A stretch of 64,000 bases of DNA from Flammula alnicola (GCA_015499995.1 JADNRV010000005.1:62001-126000), one strand, 5' to 3'; positions 10,891 to 25,000 are shown, counted from the stretch's first letter. Numbers and translations are program-made. The notes: a model not told the origin generated them from the letters alone.

Positions 10891-12320
10891 ATGCTTCATT
10901 TCCAACAATTCAGGAATTCATTTCGCAACTTCAAGTCCTCATTGGCGCAATCCTCTGGCATAAACACAATGTCAAATCCACTTGCCGGAACAAGACCTCC
11001 GCTTGCCGCCTTGCTCATCGACATCTCTGGCAACCTCCATGTTGGATCGACCCCAACGCCGAATGCGGTAGAGGCTTTCCACAGACTTCGCGGGTCATCA
11101 ATCCCGTTCCGCTTATGCAGCAATACCAGCAAGGAATCCACGGCATCCCTTGTGAAACGCTTAGATAAAATGGGTTTCGAAGTGTCCCGATCAGCGATGG
11201 AAAAAGATGCGAACGTCGCCAATAAGGTTTTGTCGCGACGTTTGGTGTGGACGAGCATTGGAGCTGTTGCGCAGGTTATCAAGGACATGGGTCTCAAGGA
11301 GTAAGTGTCAGGACCCCCCTCTTTCTTGTTCTGGGACTCCGAATCGGAGAGAAGGATGTGCTTACTCACTTTTTGTACTATTTAGGCCTCTACTTCTCCT
11401 TTCTGATTCTGCTCGCGAGGAAGTCGTTACAGGTATGGGCAAGGACAGTGTGTCCGAACGGGACCACAATCCTTTGACATCCAGACACGACTCGGTGGTA
11501 ATTGGGTTGGCGCCGTCTTTTTTTGACTACGCCAATCTCAATACCGCTTTTAGAATTTTGAAAGGCGAAAGGCTCGCAACATCTTCGCAGGAAACGCCGA
11601 TCCCACGGAGCTGCGCCGATCCTCGTATGCCGAAAGGCAGCAGCGCCAATACTTCCAATAATGGTAACGCCCAGGTTCCGCTTATCGCGACGCACAAGGC
11701 GAAATACATACAGACTGAGTCAGGGCTATCCTTGGGGCCCGGACCATTCGTGACCGCGCTCGAGAGCGCGGCCGGTGTAAAAGCGCATGTGGTGGGCAAG
11801 CCCACCAAGGCTTTTTTCCAAATGGTCATCCAGGATTTCGGGGAGGACGAAATGCCTGTGGGTGTTGGACCTGACGCCACAAATCGAGGGCAGAAGGTCA
11901 GGGCGAGGATCGCCGTGATTGGCGACGATGTAGAGGCCGATCTTGGCGAGGGTGCGATTCAGCTGGGGTTATGGAGGATACTTGGTGAGTAAATTCTTAT
12001 CCAGTTTTAGGGGATTCCGACTTGAATCCATGCGTGCCTACGGCCTCGTACGGCGACATGACCCGTGCGCGTGATGGATCATATGTTTCATGTGGCCTTT
12101 TTCTTGGCCTTTTACTGATTAGGCTATATATTTTATTTCTTTTTCTATAGTGAAAACTGGAAAATATCGCAAGGGCGACGAAAGACGGCCGGGGGTTGTC
12201 CCACCAGACGAAGTGTTTGATTCATTTGCCGCTTTCATTGACAGTCTTCTATCTGGATCAGAAAAAGATGGCGATGATGATGGATTCAGAACCGGGCTCG
12301 ACGGTTGGGATTGCATATGA
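10891..12320 (+). CDS. HAD-superfamily phosphatase, HDHD2/LHPP-like
   Basis: Haloacid dehalogenase-type hydrolase of the NagD/HDHD2/LHPP group, whose members dephosphorylate small phosphate esters or phospho-amino acids. Model: exons 10891-11300, 11386-11984 and 12151-12320, joining to 392 codons with clean GT-AG introns. The nucleophile motif is LIDISGNLHVG, with Asp44; this branch commonly has DxSGT, so Asn for Thr is a small oddity. Motif II is SNTSKES. The cap-side motif is HVVGKPTKAFF. The metal-binding acid is in IGDDVEADLGEGAIQLGL (about residue 316). The C-terminus LVKTGKYRKGDE is typical. A Ser/Asn-rich insert lies before LIATHKAKY. The N-terminal 26 residues before an in-frame Met at 10969 are basic and could be a targeting extension or untranslated. 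The 20 or so residues before WTSIGAVAQ look unusual and could hide a small undetected intron. The substrate is unknown. Confidence 0.85.
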
Positions 12321-15300
12321 ATATTATTAACCATCACGTAGATGATTGATTTGCTCTTACTTAGAAACACAAGCATTCAGTGCGTATTCAAGTGAGTTCC
12401 TTCTCAGTCTAATATGAGTTTACAACCAAAGGGTGACGAATTTATGTGCTGTGTCCTTTCAGCTTTAAAGTATTTTTTTATTGGAAAACAATGGACAGCA
12501 CGCTCTTCAACTTTTCGAGGGTGCATTTCTTGATTCTAGGAGAGGTTCCTAACTTGCCGACCGTTCGAATAACAATGATGCCTTTATTGTTCACCTCCTC
12601 TTCTGCGGCGGCGTGGTTGAGGCGTGTTCAGGCATGTCTGACTTCACGATTGCAAACGCAAGCGGTGAAAGTTGGCCTAACCCCTCTCGAATTTCAATTT
12701 TGTCTGGGAAAACCCTCATGAGCAGCATTGGTATTTTTTTGGAAAGCTGGGAACTTGAGGACGAAAGTTTGAACGGAGTGAGAGTGGAAGCTGTGGCAAT
12801 ATGATTCCTTTGGACATAAAACTTTTTTCTACATTTATTCATCGCAACCAGAAACTGTTTCCCGCTCATGTCAGTGGTACATCTTCAACTTTGGAACTAT
12901 TTTTCGCACCCCAGGCATGAGAGTGCCACTCGGGCGTCAGAAAAAGGCCGTTTTATTGATTTGTTTATATGCGATGCTTGATTCTTGTACAAGGTATCGT
13001 ATATATCTGCATGTTAAACAATTCATCCTTGTGGCTAGATCTTTGTATCGCATGCGGCGGTTTTGATCAGTTATAAGTGCTCAGCTCTGACAATATTCCT
13101 TTGTCCTCGCGTCAGCTGATCAGGGACATGTGTTGAACTCTGTTGAACTGTCGAACGGGGTCGGGCTGGTTTCGGGGAGCGTAGATGTGTGGCGTTTCAA
13201 GCCCCTTTCTCAACAATTATTTCAGGTACCCCAGCATGGATGCTTTCAAGATGCTTTACAACTGCATAACTATGTCGCACGAAACCATCTCAGTTGGCGC
13301 TTCCTCGCAACGATCCGTACCAGGCCCTAATAAATACCTAAGCACCACCGTATTCTGATATCTATGTAAAATATTCATATCTTCCGAATGTGTTCAATCG
13401 GTTGGACTTGCACACATCGTAGGTCGTCGACATCTTATCAGATCATGCGATATGATGGCATCACACGGATTATCATATCTGCCACTATCATATCAGTGCT
13501 CAATATTCAATGAGGTCGAATTGATCCATCAAATATCGATGCCCGTGACTGGGCGTGAGCTGCTCAAGCTCTTTTACGTCCAATTCAAACTTACAAAAGA
13601 CTATGAGGAATCCATCTCCTACCGTTCACACCTAGCAGCCGTGTGGAGTAAGTATCCCAAGGGCCAGTTGTATCTAACTATGCCAGAAATCCAAGATGGG
13701 ACTGGGGTTGCGATTGGGATTAGATCCAATGAAATGGCGCTACAGGGAGTTCCGACGTTAAGCTCGGACTCTCACAAACGTCGGGGCGGTGACAGACGAT
13801 GTCGATGTAGTATGGCATTAAATATTAAGTACCAAGTACTTATGTCACTGTGTATCTAGCGACGTCTAAGTATCTAATGCTGCCCCACAACTTTTCCTCT
13901 TCCGGACCCTGCCCGGACCGCTTTCAGTTCGTTTTAATTATGGCAGAGTGGGCACAATTGGAACCCAAGCCATGGTTCTCTGGGAAGCGATTTACCGTGA
14001 TCACAATCTTCACGCCGTCCTCTCGGATTCACCAAATCACAAAAATGGAGGACCCAAGTATGGCATTCAATAGAATAGCAATGCCTCGGACGTGCGCTCC
14101 GAACCAAATATCGTACTGCGATATTTGACACGGACTGTGGACTCCAGGCAGGACATTGACATCGTTGCATCGGAGACAATAATAGGGGCGACAGGTTCTT
14201 TTCGTGGGCGCTACGTACCCACTTCCTTGGCTCCCGGAAATGCGTATCACCTGCCGCTGTGCTGAGCAGCCCACACCATGGCTCTCCCCATACGAAAGAA
14301 CGTGGCAACCTCCGCCGCAGGATTCAACACAGCGGAGGGCAATGGGCGTTCTTCCAGTTTAAATATGCTGTGGGTCTGACTATGTCGATCTGACTAGTGT
14401 TACTACTGCCCCTATACTGGGTTAAAAATGTATCATGGGAGATACGACATACGCGCGTCGATTGAGATAGTACCGCAGCGCCGCTGCATGCGTTCCTGCC
14501 AGTCGATGTACAATTCGTGGTAAAATCCTCCAACCTCGCTCTCTTCTCCCAGAAACAATGCAATTGACAGCGAGGGTGTTTTATCAATTTTTATAATACA
14601 ACTCACACTCACGCTGACGCTGATCAGGAGCGGACCTGAGTGACGTCCTCGGTAAGGCGGCGCGTTGGTGGGATGATCTGTTGCTGGGGACGTCCGGATA
14701 GCTTTTGCCGTGCTATGTTTAACACCGGAGGTGTGATCACCGTCAGGCTCTGATGAGCGATGCCGGCCCAATTCGTGGCCAGCTCTGTCTACGGCATACT
14801 GAAGTGCTATTCTTAAGTTCTGTGGACTCCGCCCGATATGCGAGGCCCATCTCATAAGCCGGGATTGTCGTAGGTGAACGCAAGAGAGCTATTCTCGTTC
14901 TGGTTCGCATGCATTGCGCGCGATTCTGGTGTGAGAGAATGTAAACGGATGGGTACAAATTTACTTCAAGTTATGTCGTGTGGACATCGCGCTACATGGA
15001 AGTTTGAAGGTAGTTTAATTTTACACACCTGAAGGCACCACCCGGTGAATTTTCTGGATTGCCGTCTGTCATCATGATGATCAGCTATAGTTGTACATAG
15101 CTATCTCTGGCGAACTAGGGGCTTCGCGAAGACCTTCTACGGTCTCATGAACAGAGGGTTGTGTGATACTTGCTTAGGGTAAATTTGCGGATTTACAATA
15201 AGGTCAAACACAAAGCTTTGAACTTCCATTTGAATCCCATCTTCTGTTGATTAATCACATCGATACCTCAAAGGCTCCGGATACTCGTGCATGCGCACCT

Positions 15301-18300
15301 TTACCCCAGGTCACTTAAGTCGACCCCTTGTCATCCCTAAGCAGCCTTGAGCAGACATAGACATGCCACACCCCCCAATACTAGTACAGACATATAGCCG
15401 GTAAACAAGGCCCCAGTTCGTGCCGTTTCAGTGTTCGCGTTTCGAACTTTGCTAAGCAGAGAGCAGGAGGCCCGTAATACCAAGCCCATCAAATTCTCGG
15501 TTCCCGATGTACAAGGCCAAAGAGAAAGAGTTAACGGTATGCGTTTTGGGTCCTAAACATATCTTAACAAGGATATCTCAATATCTTCGGTGTCTATAGC
15601 GCGTGAACGAAAATCCATGCAGGGTCCACGCCATTGTTCGTTGCGTTGCAAACCCCATTTGGCATCGCTCTATTTCCGGCAAGTCGTCAGCGCAAATCAC
15701 GTACACATGGATGACTATGACGTCCATATAGGTGCACTGTGCAGGTACAGGCATGCTCAGGTATGTAACTCATTCCATATCGACGTGTACGATGTTCCAG
15801 AGACCATTAATTAATCTCTTATGTATCCGTATTCATCTTGATCGACTGTGTATCCTACGGCCGTGCTGGCTGTTAATTCCGCTGCAGGATCCTTATCCGA
15901 GTCGCATGTGCTAGACGGGCACACATCCCCAACTCCACCTCCATGTCCTAAGATAAAGATCAAGTAAAGTATATAATCACTACTACCACCGTACGCAGTT
16001 CTGCGAACTCTGGGTTGACAGTACTTTGTTTTAAACATTCTGCAGACCAGATGATGCCTACCGGCAGGATACTTTGTATTACACGCGGCATGTCAGAGTT
16101 CGGATTTCGGATGTCGATGCGGTGAGCCGGTGCGTCGGTAAGTATCGCCACTGTTGCTCATACTCGTATTGTATGTGCAGGGGCGAAGGAATGCAGGATA
16201 CGCGATGTGTATCATTCAGGATGGACAAACGAATAAACGAAGAATGTGGGATTGAATTCTTTGTTCTCCGTGATTAGAAAAAGAATTCGAAGGTGTCATT
16301 GAGCTGCCACGCCGATAGTAGCCACATCTCTCCACTTTAAAGTTCCACGTTGAAAACTGCGCGGAGGGCCAGGCCCGGTATATATCTGTAATCAGATAAG
16401 CCAGGTAGGGCTCACCATGGTTTATCTAGATAGAATCCGAGAGAACCTCAAAAAAAACAAAAAAAACGGCAAAAGACGGTGAATGTGAGCGTGAGGTGAT
16501 AGGCTGAGGGTGCGAAGGTGAAGTTACACATTGAACGTTCAACCCCAATCTCCCTTGTGCAGGCGCGGCCCAGCTGTAATCAGATAAGAAATTGGTAAGT
16601 GATTCCTGCAGCTATAGAACCCGAGAAACGGAAAGAGGGGTGAGATAAACGGAAAAGAGGGTGAGAGCAAGAATAGCGACACCACCGGGACCCAAGAATA
16701 TCTCATAAGTACCGTTACTTGCAGTGTAAAACGAGGACGGTGGTGGCAATCGTAGACCAACTGACAGAAGTGCTTGGACTCTCTCAGCTTTCCGTCAAAA
16801 AGTGCAAAGTCCAACATGGGCGTTGAGGTCAAGTCACGGCTTCTATACCATGCCATCCTTGACCGTCGCAGGCTTAGCCCACCCCCGCGTGGAAAAATTC
16901 CACTCCAAGCCACTGGGCCATGCCCTCCAAGTTTGCAAATAGAAGTTGGAACACAAACGATTCAACTCACCGTGACATCGCCCATTTCGCGCAACGCTCA
17001 AAGAATAGCCGTACCCATCGGGACATATGCAGGCCCTGACCCAGAGTATAATCGAAGAGTGACAATTCAAAACCTCGAACTTGGCTTGAATACCTGAACG
17101 TTTGAACGCTTGAACTTGGACTAATATTGTCATCCACATACATCCGTCAACTTTTCACGGTCCGGTCTCAGCTTCCCAGCACACACGACGAAGAATCGCC
17201 GTCCACCTCGGGACGTCGGCGACCTAGAAGATGAAAATTAAAATTAAGTAAACTACTACAGTATGTAAGCCGCAGGTTGATTGAGAACCCCTTCGCGAGT
17301 TCGTTAGGACGCCGAACTTCATCTCACAGGTAAGTAAGTAGTAAGTATTCGTTTTCGAAGTATCAATGCGTAGGCAGGCCTAGGCATGCACGCACGCAGG
17401 CATCTGTTTTTTTTAGTACTGGGTGGTGCCAATTGGGTCCCCCACCCACGGGCCACGGGCCACGGCTAGCCGCGTTCAAACTTGAACGAAGCACCTAGGG
17501 AGGCGTTTGGTTTAGGTTACTTACACGTAGAGTAATCGTGAGCGTGGGGGAGGTACGCCGGCCCAACTCTATAATACTCCCAACCTCACTACTCACTCAC
17601 TCAGACTGTTCGCTCGCTCGCTGTCAGCACAAGGTTACTTACTTGATAATTTGAGTAGCCGTACGTAGCCGCACTCACTCAAGCTTATGTATGTACTTAC
17701 ATAGCAGGACGTGAAATCGACCATGGAAGCTGGTGCTAGTGCGAATTCTAAGTGACGCAGTCGATCATGAGCGCGAGTCCACGTCCGCGTTGTCCAAGGA
17801 GCGAAGGAAGTATTAGTAGTAACTCGGTGACTCGGTGATCAATGTACGTTCTTGAGGCTCGAGCTCGAGGCGAGGAGGAGTAAGGAAGCTGTTATTGTAG
17901 CTCACAGGCCTGACTCGCTGGCGTCTAGTCTACGTAAATAACTAGTCATGCATACTCAGACATACTCTAGTCATCTATGGAGCGAGACTTGCCTTTCTCC
18001 TTCTCCTTCTCCCTCTGTATCTTTTGTTTTGGGCGCATACTACTAGGGCTTGTACTTGCATAGGATTGCCTTTTTCCTTTCCCGTCTGCGAATCCCGGGC
18101 ATCAGCATATAAGTATATATATCAGAGTACCACGTATCGTGCGACGTTTAAGTATCGTGCAAGGCAAGCGTCCGTTTTTAGCTTTGCGATCCTCCCCCTG
18201 GCAAGCCCCACGTACTACGCGTAACGCACAACTGCAAATGCAATTGACTTCGAACGGCGAACTAATGTAATGTAATGTAAAGTGTGAACTGGCGCAGTAT

Positions 18301-19546
18301 GTATGCTTGGAAATGAATCAGGCTGATTTATAAACGGGTCCTTGGAACTTGCGTCCTGCCGGCATGCTCGTGAACACGATTATTTAGGGAACAAAGGAAA
18401 CACTTGCATTGAAGTCAAATGTACCGGCAACATAAACATGAACCTCAACACGAACGCAGATGAAGGAAAGCGCGTACCATACGCAGCCAAGTAGAGACCG
18501 GTCTGTGGAGGCCATGGAAGGGTTGGGGAAGATCCTCGTCGTACGGTCTCCTGCGGCATTGGCCTTACCACAAACGATCTTACCAAGGTAAAAGGCAGTG
18601 CGATATCTGCGATATGATGCTAGGATAAATGCCGGCCGGGTTTTATGAATATCTATTGGCATCCCTTGGCTCTGGCAGCAAAGAAGGCAACGAAGTCTCC
18701 CCCCTAGCGGATTCGGATTCGGATTCGGATATGTGAAGGCTTGAAGGAGGCGACTTGATCGGCGTGCGTTTGCGTAATACGGTATGATTGAGTCACGGCG
18801 AACTAGTGAGTAGCCGAAATTGTGCGGTGAGTGGGAGAAGGTTGCCTTTTTGGATGTTCATTTTATGCTTTAGGTTGGCTGACGTAGACAAAGGAGCTGG
18901 GGGTGGGTCGTTCGTTACATAGGCGCTAGTGTTTACTTTAGGGGGTTGGGTGTGGATTTGGGGGTACGAGCAACAGCGGTACTTGGAAATGGGATGGGAT
19001 GAGAGAAAGAAAGAGGGAGGGCGAGGCGACCATGAGGTGATTCGGATGAAGAATTCGCGCCGAATTGAGGAAGCGATGTTGCAGATCTTGGGGTCAGAGA
19101 CACGTGGGAATGAAGTGCGAGATACGAGATATCCGATATGGAAGGGGGCCTATTACGATTCACGATTACGATGCACGATTGATTTTAATCATTTTTTATA
19201 AGTAGACGCTTTGCAACGCGACAATCGGTGTGTGATGCTGATATGGATTGGATTGCAGGATTCATCAAGGAAGAGGTGATTTTGTGGCCATGTAGCCCGA
19301 CGAATTTCTTGTTTCTGTTTCGCGATGGCTTTAGTGTTCCAGGAACTGCGGAGATGATGCACACCGATCGTCGATTCTTTTTTGTAATTGTATTGGTTGT
19401 GGGATAAACCGCGGTTTGAGGATAAAGAGATTTCCTCGGATTTTGGGACGAAAGCGGAAGGGTAGACGCCAATCCCGGTACCTCTAAATCCTCGGCGTGC
19501 TATGATGACTATATAAACCGTGAATCGCCTCTGCGCTCGTCACAAA
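12321..19546. other. 7.2-kb gene-poor stretch upstream of the C2H2 gene
   Basis: No gene could be assigned. Short frames (for example minus-strand 12591-12869, plus-strand 13452-13859, minus-strand 14433-14855) lack recognisable domains. The 17,200-18,300 part is rich in GTAAGTAAGT/CTTACTTAC/ACTCACTCAC-type short repeats and a TAATG repeat near 18,265. Two GAACGTTTGAAC-like units sit at 17,095-17,119, and an A-rich tract lies near 16,450. The segment could contain an extended 5' regulatory region or a non-coding transcript. Confidence 0.4.
19512..19517 (+). promoter_or_regulatory. TATA box of the C2H2 gene
   Basis: TATAAA lies 30 nt upstream of the proposed ATG at 19547. The short distance implies a transcription start very near the start codon or use of another upstream start. 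Confidence 0.4.
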
Positions 19547-22056
19547 ATGGCTGCATCCCCAGTATCCCTGCCCAGCATCCATGAGATGTTTCCCGGTATG
19601 TCTTTCTCTTTTGTCATCTCTCCTCACCTAACCGCCTCTCTTGTAGACCATCTCATGACGCGAGTATGTCTTTTTCATCCTCTTGTCTATGCCTTCACTC
19701 ACCTTTTCTCAGTCCTCAGGGCCTCTTCACCACCATGCACCCCACTCACGGTCGCACGACTCGTCCTACCTGAAGCCTAACACAGAATCCGCACGGAAAC
19801 GCCCCTCTCTCTCCTCCGTCTCGCCTTCTTCCTCGCACCCGCACGTGTACGCCTACAACGTCCTGCGCTCCGACCCCGCCAGCGCGTCCTTGCAACACAT
19901 CACCTCCAGCGCGTCCCTCCCCAACCGCCCCCCCAACCCCCAGCAGCTGGGCACCAACTCGGTCGTTGCCAGTGGCTCGTCCCCTGCCTTTCGCGTCTCT
20001 GTCTCTGCGTCAGGGTCTGCGACTGCGGCGGCCGAGGTGAAGCTCACAACGTCATTGCCACTGCGCAGTGATACTACTACTCATCGGGATATGCGGCTCC
20101 GAGAGGCCGCGCAGCACCACCACCACCAACAGTATCCTATAACACCAACGACGCCCTCGTCCGCCAACAGCAGCATCCCACACGCCCGGTACCCCCCTTC
20201 GCGCCGCGCCTCGTTCGGTGACAACCATATCACCGTCGACCCGCGCAACCCGTCCATCATATCTTTCCCCGTCGCCCGCCCCTCCACATCCGCGTCCCTG
20301 TCCAGGAAGCTCTCTGCCGGCCTGGACTTGAACGGCGCTAACGAACGGGGCCGGGCAAGCGATGACGATGAGGATCAAGACCAGGAGGAGGACGGGGACG
20401 AAGAGGGCCACAGCCACGGCGAGGGCAATAACGGGAAGAAACACGTCTGCCTGACGTGCGCCAAGAGGTTTAATCGGCCGAGCAGTTTAAGGATCCATGT
20501 TAATACGCATACGGGTGCTACGCGTGAGTGTTCTCTTTCTTTTCTTTTCTTTCTTTCTTTGCAACCCTTTTTTCTCCGAGCCCAGATTTTCATTCCTCCA
20601 AACCCTGTCTTTTTCCATCCTCTCGCTCCCGCTAACGCATATACTAACTACCCACTTCCCCTCTTCCCTTCCACAAAAAAATAACAGCATTCCGCTGCCC
20701 ATGGCCGAACTGCGGCCGCGAATTCAACGTCAACTCGAACATGCGCCGGCACTACAGGAACCACACCACCCCGGGGCTCTCGCGCTCGCAATCGTCTTCA
20801 ACCAATGCCCATGCCCATGCCAGTGCCACCCATCCTCCGGGCCAGCACCAGCACCAGCAGCAGCGGGGGCAGCAGAGAGTGCAGGGACAGCACGGGCAGA
20901 TGGCGCCGGGCGGCGATGGGCGAAGGAAGAGGCGCAGGCTCAGCGCGCCGGCGGGGTATGAGTATGCGCATGAGTATGAGCATGGGCTTGGGTATGCGGT
21001 GGGGTCGTTCCAGCAGCAACAACACCAGCAACACCAGCAACACCACACTCAACAACACCATGGGTACCAGCAGCAGCAGCAGCGCACGACGCTTCGTGCG
21101 GACCAGGTACCTGCCTCGTCCGTGCGCCATGCGCCTCCTCCGCCTCTACCTCCACCTGCGCCTCCACAGCACCCGTCTTTGTCTGCAGCGGCGCATCATC
21201 ACCACCACCACGCGCATCCCAATTCGTCTTCGATGTATCTTCAGCAGCATCAGCAGAGTTCGCGTCCCTATTATCCTCACCCCCACCCCCACCCCCACCC
21301 CCACCCACACCCCCACCCGCACCACTACCAGTCGAGCCAGAGCCAGAACCAGCGCCAGGCGAGCCCGTACCGCCGCCCGCACGCACACACCGTCGTCGGC
21401 GTCGGCGCGATGATGCCGTCCCCGCCGATCACGAGCGTGTCTGTGACGAGCGCCAGTGGGTCGTCGTCCGAGGGCGAGGGCGAGGGCGAGGGTGAGGGCG
21501 GGGATGGGATGATTTCGGAGGAGGAGGACGACGACGATGGGTACGAATACGACGCATACCCCCACCACCACCCCCACCCCCACCGCCGCCGCGCGGGCAA
21601 GCACGAGTACGGCTCGTCACTGCTGCTGCCGGAGGATGGGGAGGAGGAGGGGGAGGGGGAGGAGGAGGGGGAGGAGGAGGCGGGGTATCGTCCATACGCG
21701 CCGAGCGTGCGCTCCCACCAACAGCAACACGAGGAGAAGCGGCAGTACGCAGCTGAGAAGAAGTACACCGCGCACCGCCCGCTCACGCCCGGCTCGAGCT
21801 TCCACTCGTCGTCGCCGTCGCCGTCGATGTCGCCCCCGCCTTTGCCTTTGCCGCCGCCTTTGCCGGTGGGGGGCTGAGTCCGAGTCCGAGGAGTCCGGCG
21901 AGTCCGGCTGCGCCGCCTGCCAACACCAGCGCGAAGTACAGCGCGTCGACGCCGTACGTGCATAGTCTAGCGGACGCACGGGTGTCGACGACGCTCCGGC
22001 CTGCGTTCCACGGCGCAAGCGCGAGGGAGAGAGAGGCGGATGGGCGGCGGTGGTAG
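19547..22056 (+). CDS. C2H2 zinc-finger transcription factor, probable 3' frameshift
   Basis: Putative nuclear DNA-binding protein with two adjacent C2H2 fingers: HVCLTCAKRFNRPSSLRIH..TH and FRCPWPNCGREFNVNSNMRRHYRNH. The linker falls exactly on an intron. Exons are 19547-19595, 19647-19663 (17 nt), 19713-20523 and 20688 onward; intron 3 has a TACTAAC branch site at 20642. The N-terminal LPSIHEMFP motif is common in basidiomycete two-finger factors. Flanking regions are very biased: Ser/Pro-rich N-terminus, an acidic stretch before the fingers, then poly-Gln, poly-His, Pro-His and Gly/Glu tracts. The open frame ends at TGA 21875-21877, directly after a six-G run (21868-21873). With one more base there, the frame continues through a sensible tail (VHSLADARVSTTLRPAFHG) to TAG 22054-22056. 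The shorter product would be 688 aa. The tail suggests an indel or sequencing error. DNA targets are unknown. Confidence 0.82.
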
Positions 22057-25000
22057 AGTCGGTTTGGTTGGTTGAGTTTTGGACGAGTTTTTTGGTTGAG
22101 AGAGTGTTTTCTTGGGCTGTTGCCTCTTTTTTTGGCTGCTTTTTCTTGTCGTGATAATGATGACCCGACATTGTCGGCCGTGAGGAGGAGAGGAGAGGAG
22201 AGGATGTTTCTTGCTGTTGTTCTTGTTTCCTGCTCTTGCTCTTGCTGTCGTCGTCGTCGTGTTTTCTTGCACCACTACCACCACTACCACTATGTTACGC
22301 CACTACCACCCTACACCCCATACCACCACCACTGCATACACGCACGCAATGTTAATTTATTAACCAATCCTACCCAACCTTACATGTCCTTTTTATTATT
22401 CGTACGTACGTACGACAAAATGTCTTTATAAATTTTTTGTATTCTTGGAACACGAGTTCTCATTTGTAGCTTTATTCGTATGTTCGTCGTTGGCTTGTTG
22501 CAATTCATTGATTTTGATTTGCTTTCGGTAATCGTATGTATTTGAAGAAGGACTGTTATGTTATACTTGAAGCGCTCGAAGCTTGAAGCTTGAAGATGCA
22601 TATGTTTTCTGGACGTTTGCTTTCGATTCTACATAGCTGTGCTATGCGTATATCGATCGACATAACACGGCTTGTTGCAATTCGGCTTATTGATTTGCTT
22701 TTCGTTAATCGTATGTACTCGAAGGCAGATTGTTAGACTTGGAGCGCCCAAAGTTTGAAGCTTGAAGCTTGAAGATGTGTGCTGGGTGTTTTCTTTTCGA
22801 GTCTACGCGGCTGTGCTATGCGTATATCGATAAACTGTAACCTCTTCGTTACACGTTCTCATACACCTATGGTACCCTCGGTTTTCCTTTGGAAAGATTT
22901 GGGCTTGGTGCTTTGCGAAAGCTTCAAGTTGATATGTACGTACTTGGGACGTGTGTACCTCGCATGTATGTAATTCCCGTGAAATGCCAAATAATTGGGC
23001 GTTCATGCAGAGGTTTGAAATCTGAAATGCGCACACGGCTAAGTCTCTTAAGTGGAGTACTTACTGAAAGGAGGCGAGTTGACTCTGCGTGGACATGTAG
23101 AATTAGAGTACTGTATACGCAGTGTGCTTTGTTTGTTTGATTGAGGATTGGGAAGGTAAAACGGTAACCTTTCGAGCATTGCAATGCCATTAATATTAAT
23201 ATCAAGGTCGTGTACCATTATCATTAACCTCCACCGTGCGGGCGATTTCTACGTAGACTCAATTGCAACCCCCTTCCGCAATCACATCCAATAAACTCCT
23301 CAAGGGAGCAGGCTGCATCATGGCCTCTGAATCCAACGCGGCGGCGCATTTACGGGGAACAGATCCCTGCTTAATACATTTACCCTTCCTTGAAGTTCCT
23401 TATAATTGCTACTTCGAACCTCGGCTCATGGGCATGCCTATTTACTCGTACAATTACTCCAAGAGAAGTGGTCGAAACACTAGCTCAAGGGTACTTACTT
23501 CATGCAATGGCGTCCAACCAACCAAGTGCCTGTGCATGAATGCAACTCAACGCTCTACCGCGATCGTCTCCAAGTAAGAGATTCGGGACATGGCTACAGA
23601 AATCTGAAATACATAGCCTAGAGTAGCTTGTCTCGCTATCGAGTCGACTCAGGTTAATGATGCCAACCTTGATGCTAGATTTTGCACGAAAATTAAAGCA
23701 GCTTGATCTCCTATTTCTCTACTAGAAATAACTGGGCTAACCGTGATGCCCTAGGGACGTCGCTACGCACTCGCCATCACTCCATGGCGCTGAATCACCC
23801 CGTACAATGCCAGCGGACTCGGGTGTTCAGTGTTGACTGTTGCGCCACATGTTTGGCTTCGCGTAGCCCCTCTCCCAGCGAACCTGTTAAGAACACACAC
23901 AGCATCTACCATTTGAACACGGTCTGAACAATCAAAAGGTGTCGATACGTGGCTGAAAAGGAGCAACGCCACCAAGCAGACCCTATCGTAGTTGATATCT
24001 TGGAAGGGGCCTTTCTCTGGTGAGGCCAGGGTAATTATAAAAAGATGCGCCTTGTGGACGCGCGGGACACTTGCGGGTATGAAGGCGATCCCTTGCATCA
24101 CGATTTCTTGAAGGAGATAATGTCGTAGATCTATCTAGTCTGGGGCAAACCCTTTCGGTATAAATGCTGACTACAGTCCGATCTCATAAAAACACGGAAG
24201 TTGTACCCGGATTATTAAGCTCGTCGTGATTATCATCAGTGCCGGCATGGAGGGAAAAACATGAGAGCTTTGTGCAATATGGAAAAAAGAATGAACAATG
24301 GGTTTGACAGATACCATTGGTGTTGGCGTGAATCGCGGGATTCCGTCTACTCTATCCATATCCATCATGACAGCTCGGCGCCGCCAATATTATTGAGCCA
24401 TGGCCACTGGAGCTTGGCCACGGGACACATGGAAGTTGTGTCTGTGGGCGCTGTGTTCGACTGATAGAATGAAAGAAGGTTTCATGTTTGTAAAAGTCGC
24501 CCACTGGCTATTTTCAGGTTTCTTCTCGACTCTCACGTCGACGCTGTTAGTCCTCCGCCGGATGTGTCACGCCGCGGACCTTGCTGAGTATCAACGAAAT
24601 CCAAATTGGGGAACGCGCCACATCCACAGCGCTCGTCGATCGTGACTGTAGACTACGAAAAATGGAGGTAGAATGGTTTTCGGACGTGTGAGAAGCCAAG
24701 TCATCCAAGTAGACTCTTCCCATTCGTTTTGTATCCGCATGTGAACGTGGAGAGGACGTGTATTCCCAAACGAGGGTCGGTTTCTTAACCGTGGGCCGAT
24801 CGGTAATTATATCGGACGATCCGTCTTTGGCGCCTCACATTGGTGAGCGATATTTATAGTCAAACTTAACGCGAAATGTGACTTATGGGAGGATACGTGC
24901 ATGCTGAAGTAACGCGAGAAGTCTGCATTTCTCTTTGTGCATTATTTAGGAGTTGTGTCTCCCAGACTTGCTTACACCCGCAGAGAGCGGAGTAGACTTT

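Noticed and set aside
14433..14855. 140-codon minus-strand ORF in the gene-poor region
   Set aside because: No recognisable motif. The sequence reads like random translation.
20798..22290. Many minus-strand and alternative frames over the C2H2 gene
   Set aside because: They mirror the CAG, CCCCAC and GAGGAG coding repeats of the zinc-finger gene and give homopolymeric products.
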